Shown: positions 53,137 to 62,519 of the stretch, in pieces
Layout: every line of letters begins with the position of its first letter
How positions within the stretch are numbered: position 1 is the stretch's first letter
Assembly (NCBI RefSeq): GCF_014635085.1
Contig: NZ_BMCH01000005.1
Location: 186,001 to 250,000, forward strand
Direction: 5' to 3'
Source of the DNA: Asaia siamensis
GTDB lineage: Bacteria > Pseudomonadota > Alphaproteobacteria > Acetobacterales > Acetobacteraceae
DNA: 64,000 bases
Position numbers and translations under genes: made by a program
The notes under the pieces: model-generated
Told to the model about the DNA's origin: nothing
The model's input: only the letters and a program-made list of their open reading frames with translations
The model's database searches: none

Positions 53137-55674
53137 TCAGAGGCTGGCGCTGATGCGGCCGAAATAATAGCCCCCGGTAAACGGCACCTGATTGGAGAAC
53201 TGGTCATACATCGAGCCACCGGCAGGGACGAGATTGCCGGGCAGACGACGGGGGCGCACGTTGAACACGTTGTTGACGCCAATCGTCGCATGGACACGCG
53301 AGGTGATCTTGTAACCGATCTCAAGATCGGTCAGCCAGCGAGGGGTGTTCTTGAACTGGCCGAAGCAGGTCGTGGAGTAGCGCAGCGCACCGCCGCCGGG
53401 GCAGGTAGCCGAGGCAGGCGTCCAGTCCTGATAGGTCATCATGTTGGTGGTCTCGCCATAACGGCTCTGGCGGATATTCACGTCCCACTTGCCGATGGTC
53501 CACAGCGCGTTGAGGATGATCTTGCTGCGGGGCGTTGCGGTTGTGATGTAGCCGATGGTCTGGTCGTTGAGCAGCGGCTTGCCGATGGTCGAGACGCCGT
53601 TGTGATGCAGGCGGGTGCGGTTGAGGTTGAAGGCCGCCACAAGCGCCACATTGCCGTATTCATGCAGGTGCAGAAGATAATCGGCCTTGATGTCCAGACC
53701 CTGGGTGCGGGTGCTCGCCCCGTTGGAAAGGAAATAGGCTGAAGAGGCAGCGGCGTTGGTAGCCGTCGGGGAGACGTCGAAGCCAAAGGAGCGGATGGCA
53801 TCGAGCGCCTGGGCGCCGCGTACTGTGCCACCCTGAACGATACGATCGCGCAGATTGATCTGATAGACGTCTGTCTCGACATGCAGGCCGCGCACAGGCT
53901 CCATGGTGAAGCCGGCGCTGGCATTGACCGAGCGCTCCGGCTTCAGGCCCTGAGCGCCCAGTGATCGGGCGGCTGCCGATTCAACCGGAAGCTGACCGCC
54001 GACACTGCCCGTGCCCGCAAAAATGTTCAGACGGCTGAAATGCGATTCCTGCAGGGTCGGGGCGCGGAAGCCGTTTGCGATGGTGCCGCGCAGTGCAAAG
54101 CGATTGGTGAAATCGTAGCGTGCCGAAAGCTTGCCGTTTTCGGTGTTGTCGGTGTCGGTGTAATATTCATACCGTCCGGCCACATCGATCGAGAGCTTGC
54201 GCGTGGGGCGGAATGTCGCATCGACATAGGCCGAGTAGATATTACGATACCAGGTACCAGCCGATTGCGGAGGAATACCGGCATGTTCGACCGGGCCGCC
54301 ATCGAGATAGGATTCCGGATTGCCTGAAATGATCTGGTAGGAGTCCAGACGATGCTCACCACCGAAAGCGAGGCTGACAGGCATGGACCAGATCTTGAAG
54401 CCGCGACGCAGATCGAGATTATTCGTCCATTGCGTGTTTTTCTGGGTGTAATCCCAGAACTTGCTCGGCGAATAGCCGGTGCGGGCGAGCTGGCCGAGAT
54501 TGACGACGTCGCGAATGCTGATGCGTGAATTATCGCCGCCATAGACGGTGGATAGATTCCAGTCGAAACCGAAAAGATTCTCGCCCTTCAGGCCCAGCTC
54601 TGCAGCGTAATCGAGTTCGTCATCACCCGTGATCGGGCGCAGTTCGGAAATGCCAGCCGCCGGTACGACATAGGGATATTTATAGGCCATCATCTCTGCA
54701 TGGCGATAGCCAAGCGTGGCCTGACCATAAAGCTCGACGCCCGCCGCAAGCGGCTTGCCGAAATTCAGGGCGAAGGTCTCGCGCGTTTCCTTGGGCGTGC
54801 TCAGATAATCGGTCTTGCGGCCGCGCCAGCTCTCTGAACCGGGCTTGACGCCCACGAAATAATTCTTGGTGTCGGCACCAGCGGGCCAGTAGCCGAGCAG
54901 CGCGTGGTCCGGCCCCCAGGCGATGGCGTGCTGCGTCTGGTAGAACTGGGCGCCGAGATGGACATAGCCATCCTTGCCAAGCTTGAAGCCACCATCGGCG
55001 TCGAGCTGGTATTGTTCCCCGCTGCCGAGATAGGCATTGGCGCCGCCCTGGCCGCTGAGTGTCAGGCCGTGATCCTTTTTCTTCGTAATGATGTTGACCA
55101 CGCCTGCGATGGCATCAGAGCCATACATGGCTGCCGCACCGTCTTCGAGCACCTCGATATGGTCGATCATGTTGCCCGCGAGCATGTTCAGATCGACACC
55201 CGAGGAGGCAAATTGCGGGCCGGGCTTCTGCACGATATTGGCCGTGGAATGACGGCGCTTGCCATCGACCAGAACCAGCGTTTCATTGGGTCCCAGACCA
55301 CGCATCTGGATGGATGAAACGAGCGAGTTCGTGTTCGACCCTCGAGCGCTCATGGTGATGGACGGATAGGTGCGTGTCAGCGCATTGGCGACGTTGAGTT
55401 CGCCCGAACGCTCAAGCGTCTTGGACGAAATCACGACGACCGGGCTGATGCTCTGGCGCGCCTTGACGTGGCTCTCACGCGTGCCGGTCACGACCACCTG
55501 TTCGGCATCGTCCGACGGTCTGACGAATTTGTTCTTCTTCGTCAGTGCGGTCGCCTTGTCGGCTTTTTTCTGGGTGACTTCCTGCGCCTCGGGAGAAGCG
55601 GCTGCTTCGGCGCTCCGGCTCACGAATGGCGTGCAGGCAGTCGTTGCAACGAGGAACAGGGCAAGTCTTTTCAC
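53137..55674 (-). CDS. TonB-dependent outer-membrane receptor
   Basis: 845 residues from a GTG at 55674, chosen because GGAGAGACCG stands before it and a signal peptide follows (VKRLALFLVATTACTPFVSRSAEA). A lysine-rich linker and a TonB-box-like EQVVVTGTRES precede the plug, with QMRGLGPNETLVLVDGKR and GSDAIAGVVNIITKKK. The barrel ends in Leu (FGRISASL). The long iterated barrel with LDIKADYLLHLHEYG resembles receptors often annotated for sugars, peptides or unknown ligands; the substrate cannot be told. Divergent from the S46 peptidase gene across 671 bases. Confidence 0.92.
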   Translation of the reverse strand: MKRLALFLVATTACTPFVSRSAEAAASPEAQEVTQKKADKATALTKKNKFVRPSDDAEQVVVTGTRESHVKARQSISPVVVISSKTLERSGELNVANALTRTYPSITMSARGSNTNSLVSSIQMRGLGPNETLVLVDGKRRHSTANIVQKPGPQFASSGVDLNMLAGNMIDHIEVLEDGAAAMYGSDAIAGVVNIITKKKDHGLTLSGQGGANAYLGSGEQYQLDADGGFKLGKDGYVHLGAQFYQTQHAIAWGPDHALLGYWPAGADTKNYFVGVKPGSESWRGRKTDYLSTPKETRETFALNFGKPLAAGVELYGQATLGYRHAEMMAYKYPYVVPAAGISELRPITGDDELDYAAELGLKGENLFGFDWNLSTVYGGDNSRISIRDVVNLGQLARTGYSPSKFWDYTQKNTQWTNNLDLRRGFKIWSMPVSLAFGGEHRLDSYQIISGNPESYLDGGPVEHAGIPPQSAGTWYRNIYSAYVDATFRPTRKLSIDVAGRYEYYTDTDNTENGKLSARYDFTNRFALRGTIANGFRAPTLQESHFSRLNIFAGTGSVGGQLPVESAAARSLGAQGLKPERSVNASAGFTMEPVRGLHVETDVYQINLRDRIVQGGTVRGAQALDAIRSFGFDVSPTATNAAASSAYFLSNGASTRTQGLDIKADYLLHLHEYGNVALVAAFNLNRTRLHHNGVSTIGKPLLNDQTIGYITTATPRSKIILNALWTIGKWDVNIRQSRYGETTNMMTYQDWTPASATCPGGGALRYSTTCFGQFKNTPRWLTDLEIGYKITSRVHATIGVNNVFNVRPRRLPGNLVPAGGSMYDQFSNQVPFTGGYYFGRISASL

Positions 55675-56345
55675 CGGTCTCTCCGACACGTCTCTGGATG
55701 TAACGGGTCGCAAAAGCGTTGCCGGGGCTGTCTGAGTAAAGTTAAGCTTTTATGGCAATATTTCGTATTATTTCCGGTATTTGATAGAGTATTTCAGGGC
55801 GCGAAGGGTCGATAAATCCTGACTCCCGCTTCGTCGTATTTTGAGAGAAGAGGAATGATAAAGGATTTGCGAATTCTCTCATTCGTCGCGGATAAAACGA
55901 ATTCGCTTCATGTCCGGCGTAATTTCAAAGCGAGACGAGCATCACTTTAGGCCCGCTGTTAATGGTCACTAGGGTGCATTGTCATTGGTCCGAATGGAAA
56001 ACGTCTCCTGTAAATTCTGAAACGTCATGTAACTACTTTGTGAAAACTGTTTCATTCTTTCCGGGCGGGTATCGGGTCGGGCAGGCAGGATATTGCCATC
56101 ATGGCTGCCCGTTCCGGCGCTGTCATGAATTTGTCATGGTGTTCTTCCCTTGCTGTGACAGGGAAAATCGTAATGTTGCGGCCTCGATATAAAAGAGATC
56201 GATCAGGGCGCCGGATTCCGTCGCGGGTCGCGGCGGCGGTCTGGTGATGGCACTCCGGCAAGACGATACGTTCTCGCCCGGTTGCAAATCGCATCGCGAT
56301 ATGGATTGATACATTATATCATTATCCAGTCGCGAGTTTCGAGCC
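55675..56345. other. Long divergent control region
   Basis: 671 bases between the starts of the TonB receptor and the S46 peptidase, without a supported gene. It is more A+T-rich than its surroundings. GCGAATTC (55869-55876) and GAATTCGC (55899-55906) are 8-bp inverted arms 22 bases apart. The stretch near 56240-56340 directly before the peptidase includes ATATGGATTGATACATTATA, a possible promoter. I see no riboswitch and no tRNA; a small RNA cannot be excluded. Confidence 0.45.
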
Positions 56346-58436
56346 ATGTCCTTCAAACGATCCCCGCTTCTGCTTTCCTCTGCGCTTGTCGGTGCTGTCG
56401 CCTTTGCGGGCACGGCACATGCGGATGAAGGCATGTGGACCTTCGACCACCTCCCCAAAGCCGCCTTGCAGAAAAGCTATGGCTTTACGCCCGATGCCAG
56501 CTGGATCCAGCACGTGGTCCAGTCATCGGCGCGTCTGGCAGAAGGGTGCTCGGCCTCGTTCGTGTCCGGTGACGGGCTGGTGATGACCAATCACCACTGC
56601 GCCAATTCCTGTCTCGCAGCCCTGTCGGACAAGGATCACGATTATTTCCGTGACGGGTTCACGACCAGGGATCTGGCCGACGAGCGTCAGTGCCCCGGTA
56701 TGGAACTCGACCGTCTTGATACGATGAAGGATGTTTCCGGCCCCGTAGCCGACGCCACAAAGGGCAAGCAGGGCGCGGCCTATGCTGCGGCCCTTCAGGA
56801 AGTGGAAAGCAAGCTCACCAAAGATTGTATCGGTGGTGATGACGCCCATTGGCGCTGCGACATGGTCTCGCTCTATCATGGTGGACAGACCGCGCTTTAC
56901 CGCTACCGCCGTTACAAGGATGTGCGCGTGGTCATGGCGCCCGAGCAGGGTATCGCGTTTTTCGGGGGTGACCCCGATAATTTCGATTACCCGCGTTATG
57001 ATATCGATCTGTCGATGCTGCGTGTCTATGAGGGCGGCAAGCCGGTGCATACGCCTTACCTGCAATTCGACCCGGCAGGCCCGAAGGCGGATGATCTGGT
57101 CTTTACATCTGGCAATCCGGGGCGCACGCAGCGAGGCCTTCCGGCGGCGGCTCTCGCTTTTCAGCGTGACGTGATCAATCCGACCGTGATTGCCTTGTAT
57201 TCGGTGCGCGAGGGCATGTTGTGGCAGTATGGGCGCGAGAGCGCCGAGCATGCCAAGCAGGCTGAAGACATTTTGTTTGGTGTCCAGAACGCCCTGAAAT
57301 CCTTTTCCGGCACGCAATCGGCGCTGCAATCGAGCGATATTATTGCCCGTCGTGCCAAAGAAGACGCTGACCTTCAGGCATGGATCGACGCTGATCCGGC
57401 CAGAAAATCGGCTTATGGCGAGCCTTTCAAGGCGGTCGATCAGGCCATTGCCCTCGAAAAAGATTTGTTCACGCGCAATCTCGCACTGAGCATGGTCTTT
57501 GGTGGGGCACTCAATAATGTCATGGCTCTGGTGGAGGGCGCGAACGAGCGCAGCAAGCCCGATGCCAAGCGTCATTCCGGGTTTCATGACGCGCAGCTTG
57601 GAGAGATCGAGACGGCGCTTGGCGCAAAGGAGCCGTTTTACCCCGAACTCGAAACCGCTCTCTTCGCGCTGCGTCTGACAAGCCTGCGTCAGACCATCGG
57701 TGCCGATGATGCGCTCGTGCATCTGGCGCTTGGCAACGATGCCCCCGATGAACTCGCTGCCCGTCTGATCAAGGGCACGAAAATGGGCGATCCGGCGGCG
57801 CGACTGGCGCTATGGAAGGGCGGTCTGAAGGCTGTCGAGGCCTCGAATGATCCGCTGGTCGTTTTCGTCCGCAAGCTTTACCCAAGCTATGCTGCGCTGC
57901 GTGAGCAGATGCGCAATGAGGTTACTGCACCCTTGCACAAGGCCCAGGGCGATATTGCGCGTGCCCGCTTCGCTCAGGCCAAGGCTGATGGGCGTCTCGA
58001 TACGCTCTATCCTGACGCCACGTTCTCGCCGCGTCTTTCCTATGGAACGGTCAAGGGCTGGCGCAAGAACGGTGTCGATGTGGCGCCCTTCACCGATTTT
58101 GCCGGGATGTACCATCATGCTACCGGCAGCGAGCCTTTTGCCCTGCCCAGGCGCTGGCTCGACGCCAAGGATGAAGTCAATCCGTCGACGCATCTCGATT
58201 TCGTCTCGACCAATGACATCGTGGGTGGCAATTCCGGTTCGCCGGTCATCAGCCGAGAGGGCAAGGCTGTCGGTCTGATTTTCGACGGTAATCTGCCCAG
58301 CCTTGCTGGCGATCTCTATTACGACATCAGCAATAACCGTGCGGTCGCGACGGATACGAGCGCCATCATCACGGCATTGAAGATTGTCTATCATGAAGAT
58401 GGACTAGCCAGCGAGCTGATCAACGGCCATCGCTGA
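56346..58436 (+). CDS. Secreted/periplasmic S46 dipeptidyl-peptidase
   Basis: 696 residues with a signal peptide (about 1-26, ending AHA/DEG). Serine protease family S46, which removes dipeptides from peptide N-termini. The catalytic His is in GLVMTNHHC (His84), the Ser in GGNSGSPVI (about Ser630) and the Asp in RYDIDLSMLRVY. Eighteen residues after the serine is glycine, as in DPP7-type enzymes that prefer hydrophobic P1 residues, rather than the arginine of acidic-specific DPP11. Asn-rich GDPDNFDYPRYD matches the family. The peptides released could be the ligand of the divergent TonB system; that is inference. Confidence 0.9.
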   Translation: MSFKRSPLLLSSALVGAVAFAGTAHADEGMWTFDHLPKAALQKSYGFTPDASWIQHVVQSSARLAEGCSASFVSGDGLVMTNHHCANSCLAALSDKDHDYFRDGFTTRDLADERQCPGMELDRLDTMKDVSGPVADATKGKQGAAYAAALQEVESKLTKDCIGGDDAHWRCDMVSLYHGGQTALYRYRRYKDVRVVMAPEQGIAFFGGDPDNFDYPRYDIDLSMLRVYEGGKPVHTPYLQFDPAGPKADDLVFTSGNPGRTQRGLPAAALAFQRDVINPTVIALYSVREGMLWQYGRESAEHAKQAEDILFGVQNALKSFSGTQSALQSSDIIARRAKEDADLQAWIDADPARKSAYGEPFKAVDQAIALEKDLFTRNLALSMVFGGALNNVMALVEGANERSKPDAKRHSGFHDAQLGEIETALGAKEPFYPELETALFALRLTSLRQTIGADDALVHLALGNDAPDELAARLIKGTKMGDPAARLALWKGGLKAVEASNDPLVVFVRKLYPSYAALREQMRNEVTAPLHKAQGDIARARFAQAKADGRLDTLYPDATFSPRLSYGTVKGWRKNGVDVAPFTDFAGMYHHATGSEPFALPRRWLDAKDEVNPSTHLDFVSTNDIVGGNSGSPVISREGKAVGLIFDGNLPSLAGDLYYDISNNRAVATDTSAIITALKIVYHEDGLASELINGHR

Positions 58437-58445
58437 ACGTGGTCT

Positions 58446-58554
58446 CTGCGGGGCGCTGCCCCGCACCCCGGAAAGGGGCAGGCCCCTTTCATCCCTGGTA
58501 GAGGGCTTCCAAAGGGCGACAGCCCTTTGGCGGGGTGATGGGGCCATGGCCCCA
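58446..58554. repeat. Dispersed intergenic repeat, copy 2, with stacked palindromes
   Basis: 58501-58554 repeats the element at 12634-12685 (shared CGACRGCCCTTTGGCGGGG core and flanking TTTCCAA/CTTCCAA). Before it lie GGGGCGCTGCCCC and the stem GAAAGGGG/CCCCTTTC (58471-58490), and it ends in GGGGCCATGGCCCC. It fills the gap between the convergent S46 and SDR genes, so it may double as a bidirectional terminator. Confidence 0.7.
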
Positions 58555-58559
58555 TACAC

Positions 58560-59423
58560 TCAGATAACCGGCGTACCACCCGTCACGGCGATGGTGGCGC
58601 CCGAGATGTAGCTTGCTTCATCGCTGGCGAGCATCACATAGGGGGCAATCAGCTCGACAGGCTGGCCAGGACGGCCGAGCGGTGTGTCGGCACCGAACTC
58701 ATGCACATGATCGCCATGCATCGTGGCGGGAATGAGCGGGGTCCAGATCGGCCCGGGGGCGACGGTGTTCGAACGGATGCCCTTCTCGCCGAGAAGCTGG
58801 GCGAGACCACCGCTGAAATTCTGGATGGCGGCCTTGGTTGCTGAATAGGCCAGAAGGCGCGGCTTGGGGCTGTCGGCATTGACCGAGATCGTATGAATGA
58901 TCGACGCCCCGCTTTTCATATGGGCGACAGCATGCCGTGTGAGGCGGAAGGTCGCACCGATATTGGTGGCGAAAGTGTCATCCCATTCGTCTTCGGAAAT
59001 ATCTTCCAGCGCGAGACGCTCGACCTGAAAGGCAGCGTTGTTGACGAGGACATCGATGCGCCCGAAGGCAGCGACAGTCTCGTCCACGACGGTCTTGCAG
59101 ATTGCGCGTGATTTCAGGTCGCCGGGAAGCAGAAGCGCCTTGCGGCCTGCCTTCTCGATCCAGCGCGCCGTCTCTTGTGCGTCCTTTTCTTCTTCGGCAA
59201 GGAAGGAGAGGGCGATATCGGCACCTTCGCGGGCAAAGCCGATGGCGACAGCGCGGCCGATACCGGAATCGGCACCCGTGATGAGGGCAATCTTGCCCGT
59301 CAGACGTCCGGAACCCTGATAGCTGCTTTCACCATGATCAGGCAGCGGGGTCATGGCCTCGGTCTGACCGGGGATACGGTCCTGGAGAGGGGTGTCGAAA
59401 GGGGGCTTGGGGAAAGTCGTCAT
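58560..59423 (-). CDS. Short-chain dehydrogenase, YghA/YhdF-like
   Basis: 287 residues starting MTTFPKPPFDTPLQDRIPGQ; the ATG at 59423 gives the N-terminal extension (about 45 residues) with the PG-T-M-P-PDHGE pattern typical of this SDR subgroup. Then come TGADSGIGRAVA (cofactor loop), NNAAFQ, IIHTISVNADSP (in place of the usual Ser block), YSATKAAI (Tyr, Lys) and APGPIWTPLIPATM, the subgroup signature. NAD(P)-dependent oxidoreductase of unknown substrate, often stress- or osmotic-induced in relatives. It is 132 bases downstream of the semialdehyde dehydrogenase gene on the same strand. Confidence 0.88.
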   Translation of the reverse strand: MTTFPKPPFDTPLQDRIPGQTEAMTPLPDHGESSYQGSGRLTGKIALITGADSGIGRAVAIGFAREGADIALSFLAEEEKDAQETARWIEKAGRKALLLPGDLKSRAICKTVVDETVAAFGRIDVLVNNAAFQVERLALEDISEDEWDDTFATNIGATFRLTRHAVAHMKSGASIIHTISVNADSPKPRLLAYSATKAAIQNFSGGLAQLLGEKGIRSNTVAPGPIWTPLIPATMHGDHVHEFGADTPLGRPGQPVELIAPYVMLASDEASYISGATIAVTGGTPVI

Positions 59424-59555
59424 GATGAACACCTTCGTGCGGGAGAAGGAAAAAAGCGCGGCCCGCGGCCTGCCTGTGTTCATCGCGAAAACGTGAGGTT
59501 TAGTTCCGTGGCAAAGGATATCAGGGGTGAAAACCCCTGATATCCGGATCATCAA

Positions 59556-60926
59556 TCAGGCTGAGCGGATCAGTTTGTGATTGACGAATTCCTCGATCCC
59601 GTTCGAAGAAAGCTCACGGCCATAGCCGGAATTCTTGACACCACCGAAGGGCAGCTCGGGAGCGGTGCCTGTCGGCTCGTTGATGAACACCATGCCGGTC
59701 TCGATGCGCTCGGCAAGCTTGCGGCCACGCTCGACATCGCTGGTATGGATCGAGCCACCCAGACCGTAAGGCGAGTCATTGGCCAGTGCGATGGCGGCAT
59801 CGTCGTCAGCCACGGGGTAGACGATGGCGGCCGGACCGAAGATCTCTTCGTAGAAGATCGGGTTATCCTTGGTCACGCCGGTCAGCAGCGCTGCCTGCAT
59901 GAAGAAGCCTTCGCGGTCGAGCTGCTTGCCGCCCACGACCAGCTTCGCACCGTTAGAGACGGCCTTTTCGACCTGGCTCAGGGCCAGCTTCATGGCGTTT
60001 TCGCTGCTCATCGGCCCATGGGTCACGCCCTGTTCCAGTGGGTCGCCATAGCGGAACTCGGCGATGGCATCGGAGAGACGACGGACGAACTCGTCGGCAA
60101 GCGATTCATGCACGATCATGCGTTTGGCTGCTGTGCAGACCTGACCGTTATTGGACATGCGACCGGCAACAGCGTTGGGGATCACCTCATCCAGATTGGC
60201 GTCTTCGAGCACGATGAACGGGTCGGAACCGCCAAGCTCAAGCGTGGTCTTCTTGAGCGCCTTGCCTGCCTGGGCGGCGACCGCGCTGCCCGCACGCTCG
60301 CTCCCTGTCAGGGCAACACCGCGGACTTCGGGGCGGGCGATCAGCTCTTCAGATACATCGTTGTCGATGAAGAGATTGGTCCATGCTCCCTTCGGGGCCC
60401 CGGCTTCGACGAACAGGGCCTCGAAGGCGAGCGCACATTGCGGTACGCCGGGCGCGTGCTTGGCCAGCACGACATTGCCTGCCATCAGGTTCGGGCCAGC
60501 GACGCGGGCGAGCTGGTAATAAGGGAAGTTCCAGGGTTCCACGCAGTAGATGACACCCAGAGACTGGCTCAGCACGGTGGCACGTCCCTTGGCGACTTCA
60601 ATCTCGCGCGGAGCGAGGAATTTCTCTGCGTTCTCGGCGTAATAGCGCAGGATTTTTGCTGAAAGCTCAGTTTCCGCGATGGATTCCGGCAATACCTTGC
60701 CCATTTCGATGGCGATGAGGCGTGCGTATTTTTCCTTGTTCTGCTCAAGGATTTCCGCAGCCTTCAGCACAATGGCCTTGCGCTCGTCAAAGCTGCGATG
60801 GCGCCAGTCGCTGTTATAGAACTCGTGGGCAGCCTCGAGTTTCTCGAAGGCCTGGGCCTTGGTGTGAAGCTCGAATTCGCGCTCGGTCTTGCCGGTTGCC
60901 GGGTTGATTGTCCGATAAAGGCTCAT
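59556..60926 (-). CDS. NAD(P)-dependent succinate-semialdehyde dehydrogenase
   Basis: 456 residues from the ATG at 60926, with AGGAG upstream. Aldehyde dehydrogenase superfamily: EPWNFPYYQLARVAGPNLMAGN, the cofactor loop LTGSERAGSAVA, the general-base region TTLELGGSDPFIVLEDA and the nucleophile in NNGQVCTAAKR. ELPFGGVKNSGYGREL ends the catalytic domain. The short length (about 455) and the KHAPGVPQCA segment fit the Sad/GabD-like group common in Acetobacteraceae. It oxidises succinate semialdehyde or similar aldehydes to the acid. The exact substrate is inferred from family only. Confidence 0.88.
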   Translation of the reverse strand: MSLYRTINPATGKTEREFELHTKAQAFEKLEAAHEFYNSDWRHRSFDERKAIVLKAAEILEQNKEKYARLIAIEMGKVLPESIAETELSAKILRYYAENAEKFLAPREIEVAKGRATVLSQSLGVIYCVEPWNFPYYQLARVAGPNLMAGNVVLAKHAPGVPQCALAFEALFVEAGAPKGAWTNLFIDNDVSEELIARPEVRGVALTGSERAGSAVAAQAGKALKKTTLELGGSDPFIVLEDANLDEVIPNAVAGRMSNNGQVCTAAKRMIVHESLADEFVRRLSDAIAEFRYGDPLEQGVTHGPMSSENAMKLALSQVEKAVSNGAKLVVGGKQLDREGFFMQAALLTGVTKDNPIFYEEIFGPAAIVYPVADDDAAIALANDSPYGLGGSIHTSDVERGRKLAERIETGMVFINEPTGTAPELPFGGVKNSGYGRELSSNGIEEFVNHKLIRSA

Positions 60927-61139
60927 CGTGATGGCTCCTTTCTTGAGGACCCCCGGCCTCACGGTCGGGTGATCTGCATGGTTTCAGAAAGGCCGAGCCG
61001 CGGGATGGTTGCGTGATTTTTTATGCGAAAGACTGTGTCAGCGGGGGCAGGAGCATGGCGATGCAGCGCAGAAAACAGGGAATCAGACAGGGGAATTGGC
61101 TTGGCTTTCAGGGCTGTGAGTGGTTACTTCCGTTTCTGT
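60927..61139. other. Upstream part of the NiCoT leader region
   Basis: About 213 bases between the semialdehyde dehydrogenase start and the cobalamin riboswitch. It should contain the minus-strand dehydrogenase promoter and the plus-strand promoter for the riboswitch transcript. I see no clear hexamers, repeats or small gene. Confidence 0.4.
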
Positions 61140-61324
61140 CGAAGGTCTCGCGCAAGCGAGTGAAAAGGGAATGCCGAACGGGCTGGCAGATCCGCTCAGG
61201 ATCGGGCTTGCGGCGGCAGCTGTCCCCGCAACTGTGAGCGGTGAGTTCCTGCTCGGGCCACTGGGAGCGTGCTTCCGGGAAGGCGCAGGATATGATGACC
61301 CGCGAGCCAGGAGACCTGCCTTCG
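61140..61324 (+). promoter_or_regulatory. Cobalamin riboswitch
   Basis: All landmark blocks are present: AAAAGGGAATGCC, GGCGGCAGCTGTCCCCGCAA followed by CTGTGAGCGG, GGGCCACTGGGAGCG, TTCCGGGAAGGCGC and the B12 box CGCGAGCCAGGAGACCTGCC (61301-61320). The outer stem pairs CGAAGG (61140-61145) with CCTTCG (61319-61324). It lies 110 bases upstream of the NiCoT gene, so cobalamin should shut off cobalt uptake. Confidence 0.95.
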
Positions 61325-61433
61325 TCTTTGCTGCCATGGCAGCCGGACGGGACGATCCGGCAGCCGGAGACGAGGTTTTGTTCAATCACGCGTTTGAAAG
61401 CCCCTTGCGCCACCGGACAGGGATGACGCGCTC

Positions 61434-62474
61434 ATGACGATGGTGAGCGGGGGGATAAACCCGCCTGAGAAAAGCCTGCGTCTGCGTATCTCGATCCTTG
61501 GCCTGTGTCTGATACTGGTCAATCTGGGCTTGTGGATCTGGAGCTTCCTCCTGCTGCGTGACAGGCCTCTTCTGCTTGGCAATGCCTTGCTGGCTTATGG
61601 TTTTGGCCTGCGTCATGCAGTCGATGCCGATCATATCGCGTCAATCGATAACGTAACGCGTAAGTTCATCCAGATGGGGCGTCAGCCGCTTCTGACAGGG
61701 TTCTGGTTTGCCATCGGTCATTCTCTTATCGTTGTGCTGGCGGCGTTGGGAACGGCATTGCTGTCTCAGGCGATGCAGGACCGTTTTGGCGCCTGGCGTG
61801 ATATCGGCAGCGTGACCGGCACGCTGATTTCAGCCGGCTTTCTGTTTGCGCTGGCGATAACGAATTTCATCGTGCTGCGTGGCGCCTGGCGTGCCTGGCG
61901 TCATGTGAAGTCTGGCGGTGCGGTTGAGGAAATCGACATCGATGCGTTGCTGGCCAAGGGGGGGCTGCTGGCCCGTCTGCTGACGCCGCTTTTCAGGCTC
62001 GTCTCCAGAAGCTGGCATATGGTGCTGCTTGGCTTCTTGTTCGGTCTGGGCTTCGATACGGCGACAGAGGTGTCCCTGCTCGGCCTGTCTGCCTCTCAGG
62101 CCAGTCATGGCGTTTCGGTTGCGACCATCATGATCTTCCCGGCGCTTTTTGCAGCTGGCATGGCCCTGATCGATACGGCTGATGGCGTGCTGATGCTCGG
62201 GGCCTATCGCTGGGCGTTTGTCGATCCACTGCGCAAGCTGCGCTACAATATCATCATCACCCTGATCTCGGTCATTGTGGCTGTCGGGATCGGCAGCATC
62301 GAAACGCTGAAACTGCTGGGAGACAAGATCGGCTTCGAAGGGCGTTTCTGGCAGCTCGTTTCACTGGTGAGTAACAGTTTCAACCAGATCGGCTTTATCG
62401 TGATCGGCCTCTTCGTGCTGGCCTGGATGGCCTCGCTGATCTTTTATCGCGTCGACAGGCGTCGCCGGGGATAA
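61434..62474 (+). CDS. NiCoT-family nickel/cobalt permease
   Basis: 346 residues, eight helices. The signature in helix 2 is RHAVDADHIASIDNVTRK (HX4DH), and GFLFGLGFDTATEVSLL and FPALFAAGMALIDTADGVLM are the other two family motifs. It imports Co2+ or Ni2+ in single-component fashion. Control by the cobalamin riboswitch points to cobalt for corrin synthesis (cob cluster at 39-46 kb). Start taken at 61434; a second ATG lies two codons on. Confidence 0.93.
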   Translation: MTMVSGGINPPEKSLRLRISILGLCLILVNLGLWIWSFLLLRDRPLLLGNALLAYGFGLRHAVDADHIASIDNVTRKFIQMGRQPLLTGFWFAIGHSLIVVLAALGTALLSQAMQDRFGAWRDIGSVTGTLISAGFLFALAITNFIVLRGAWRAWRHVKSGGAVEEIDIDALLAKGGLLARLLTPLFRLVSRSWHMVLLGFLFGLGFDTATEVSLLGLSASQASHGVSVATIMIFPALFAAGMALIDTADGVLMLGAYRWAFVDPLRKLRYNIIITLISVIVAVGIGSIETLKLLGDKIGFEGRFWQLVSLVSNSFNQIGFIVIGLFVLAWMASLIFYRVDRRRRG

Positions 62475-62519
62475 AGTCCGAACCGCCCCATCGACACATG
62501 AGTTTGCCTTGCGGCGGCG

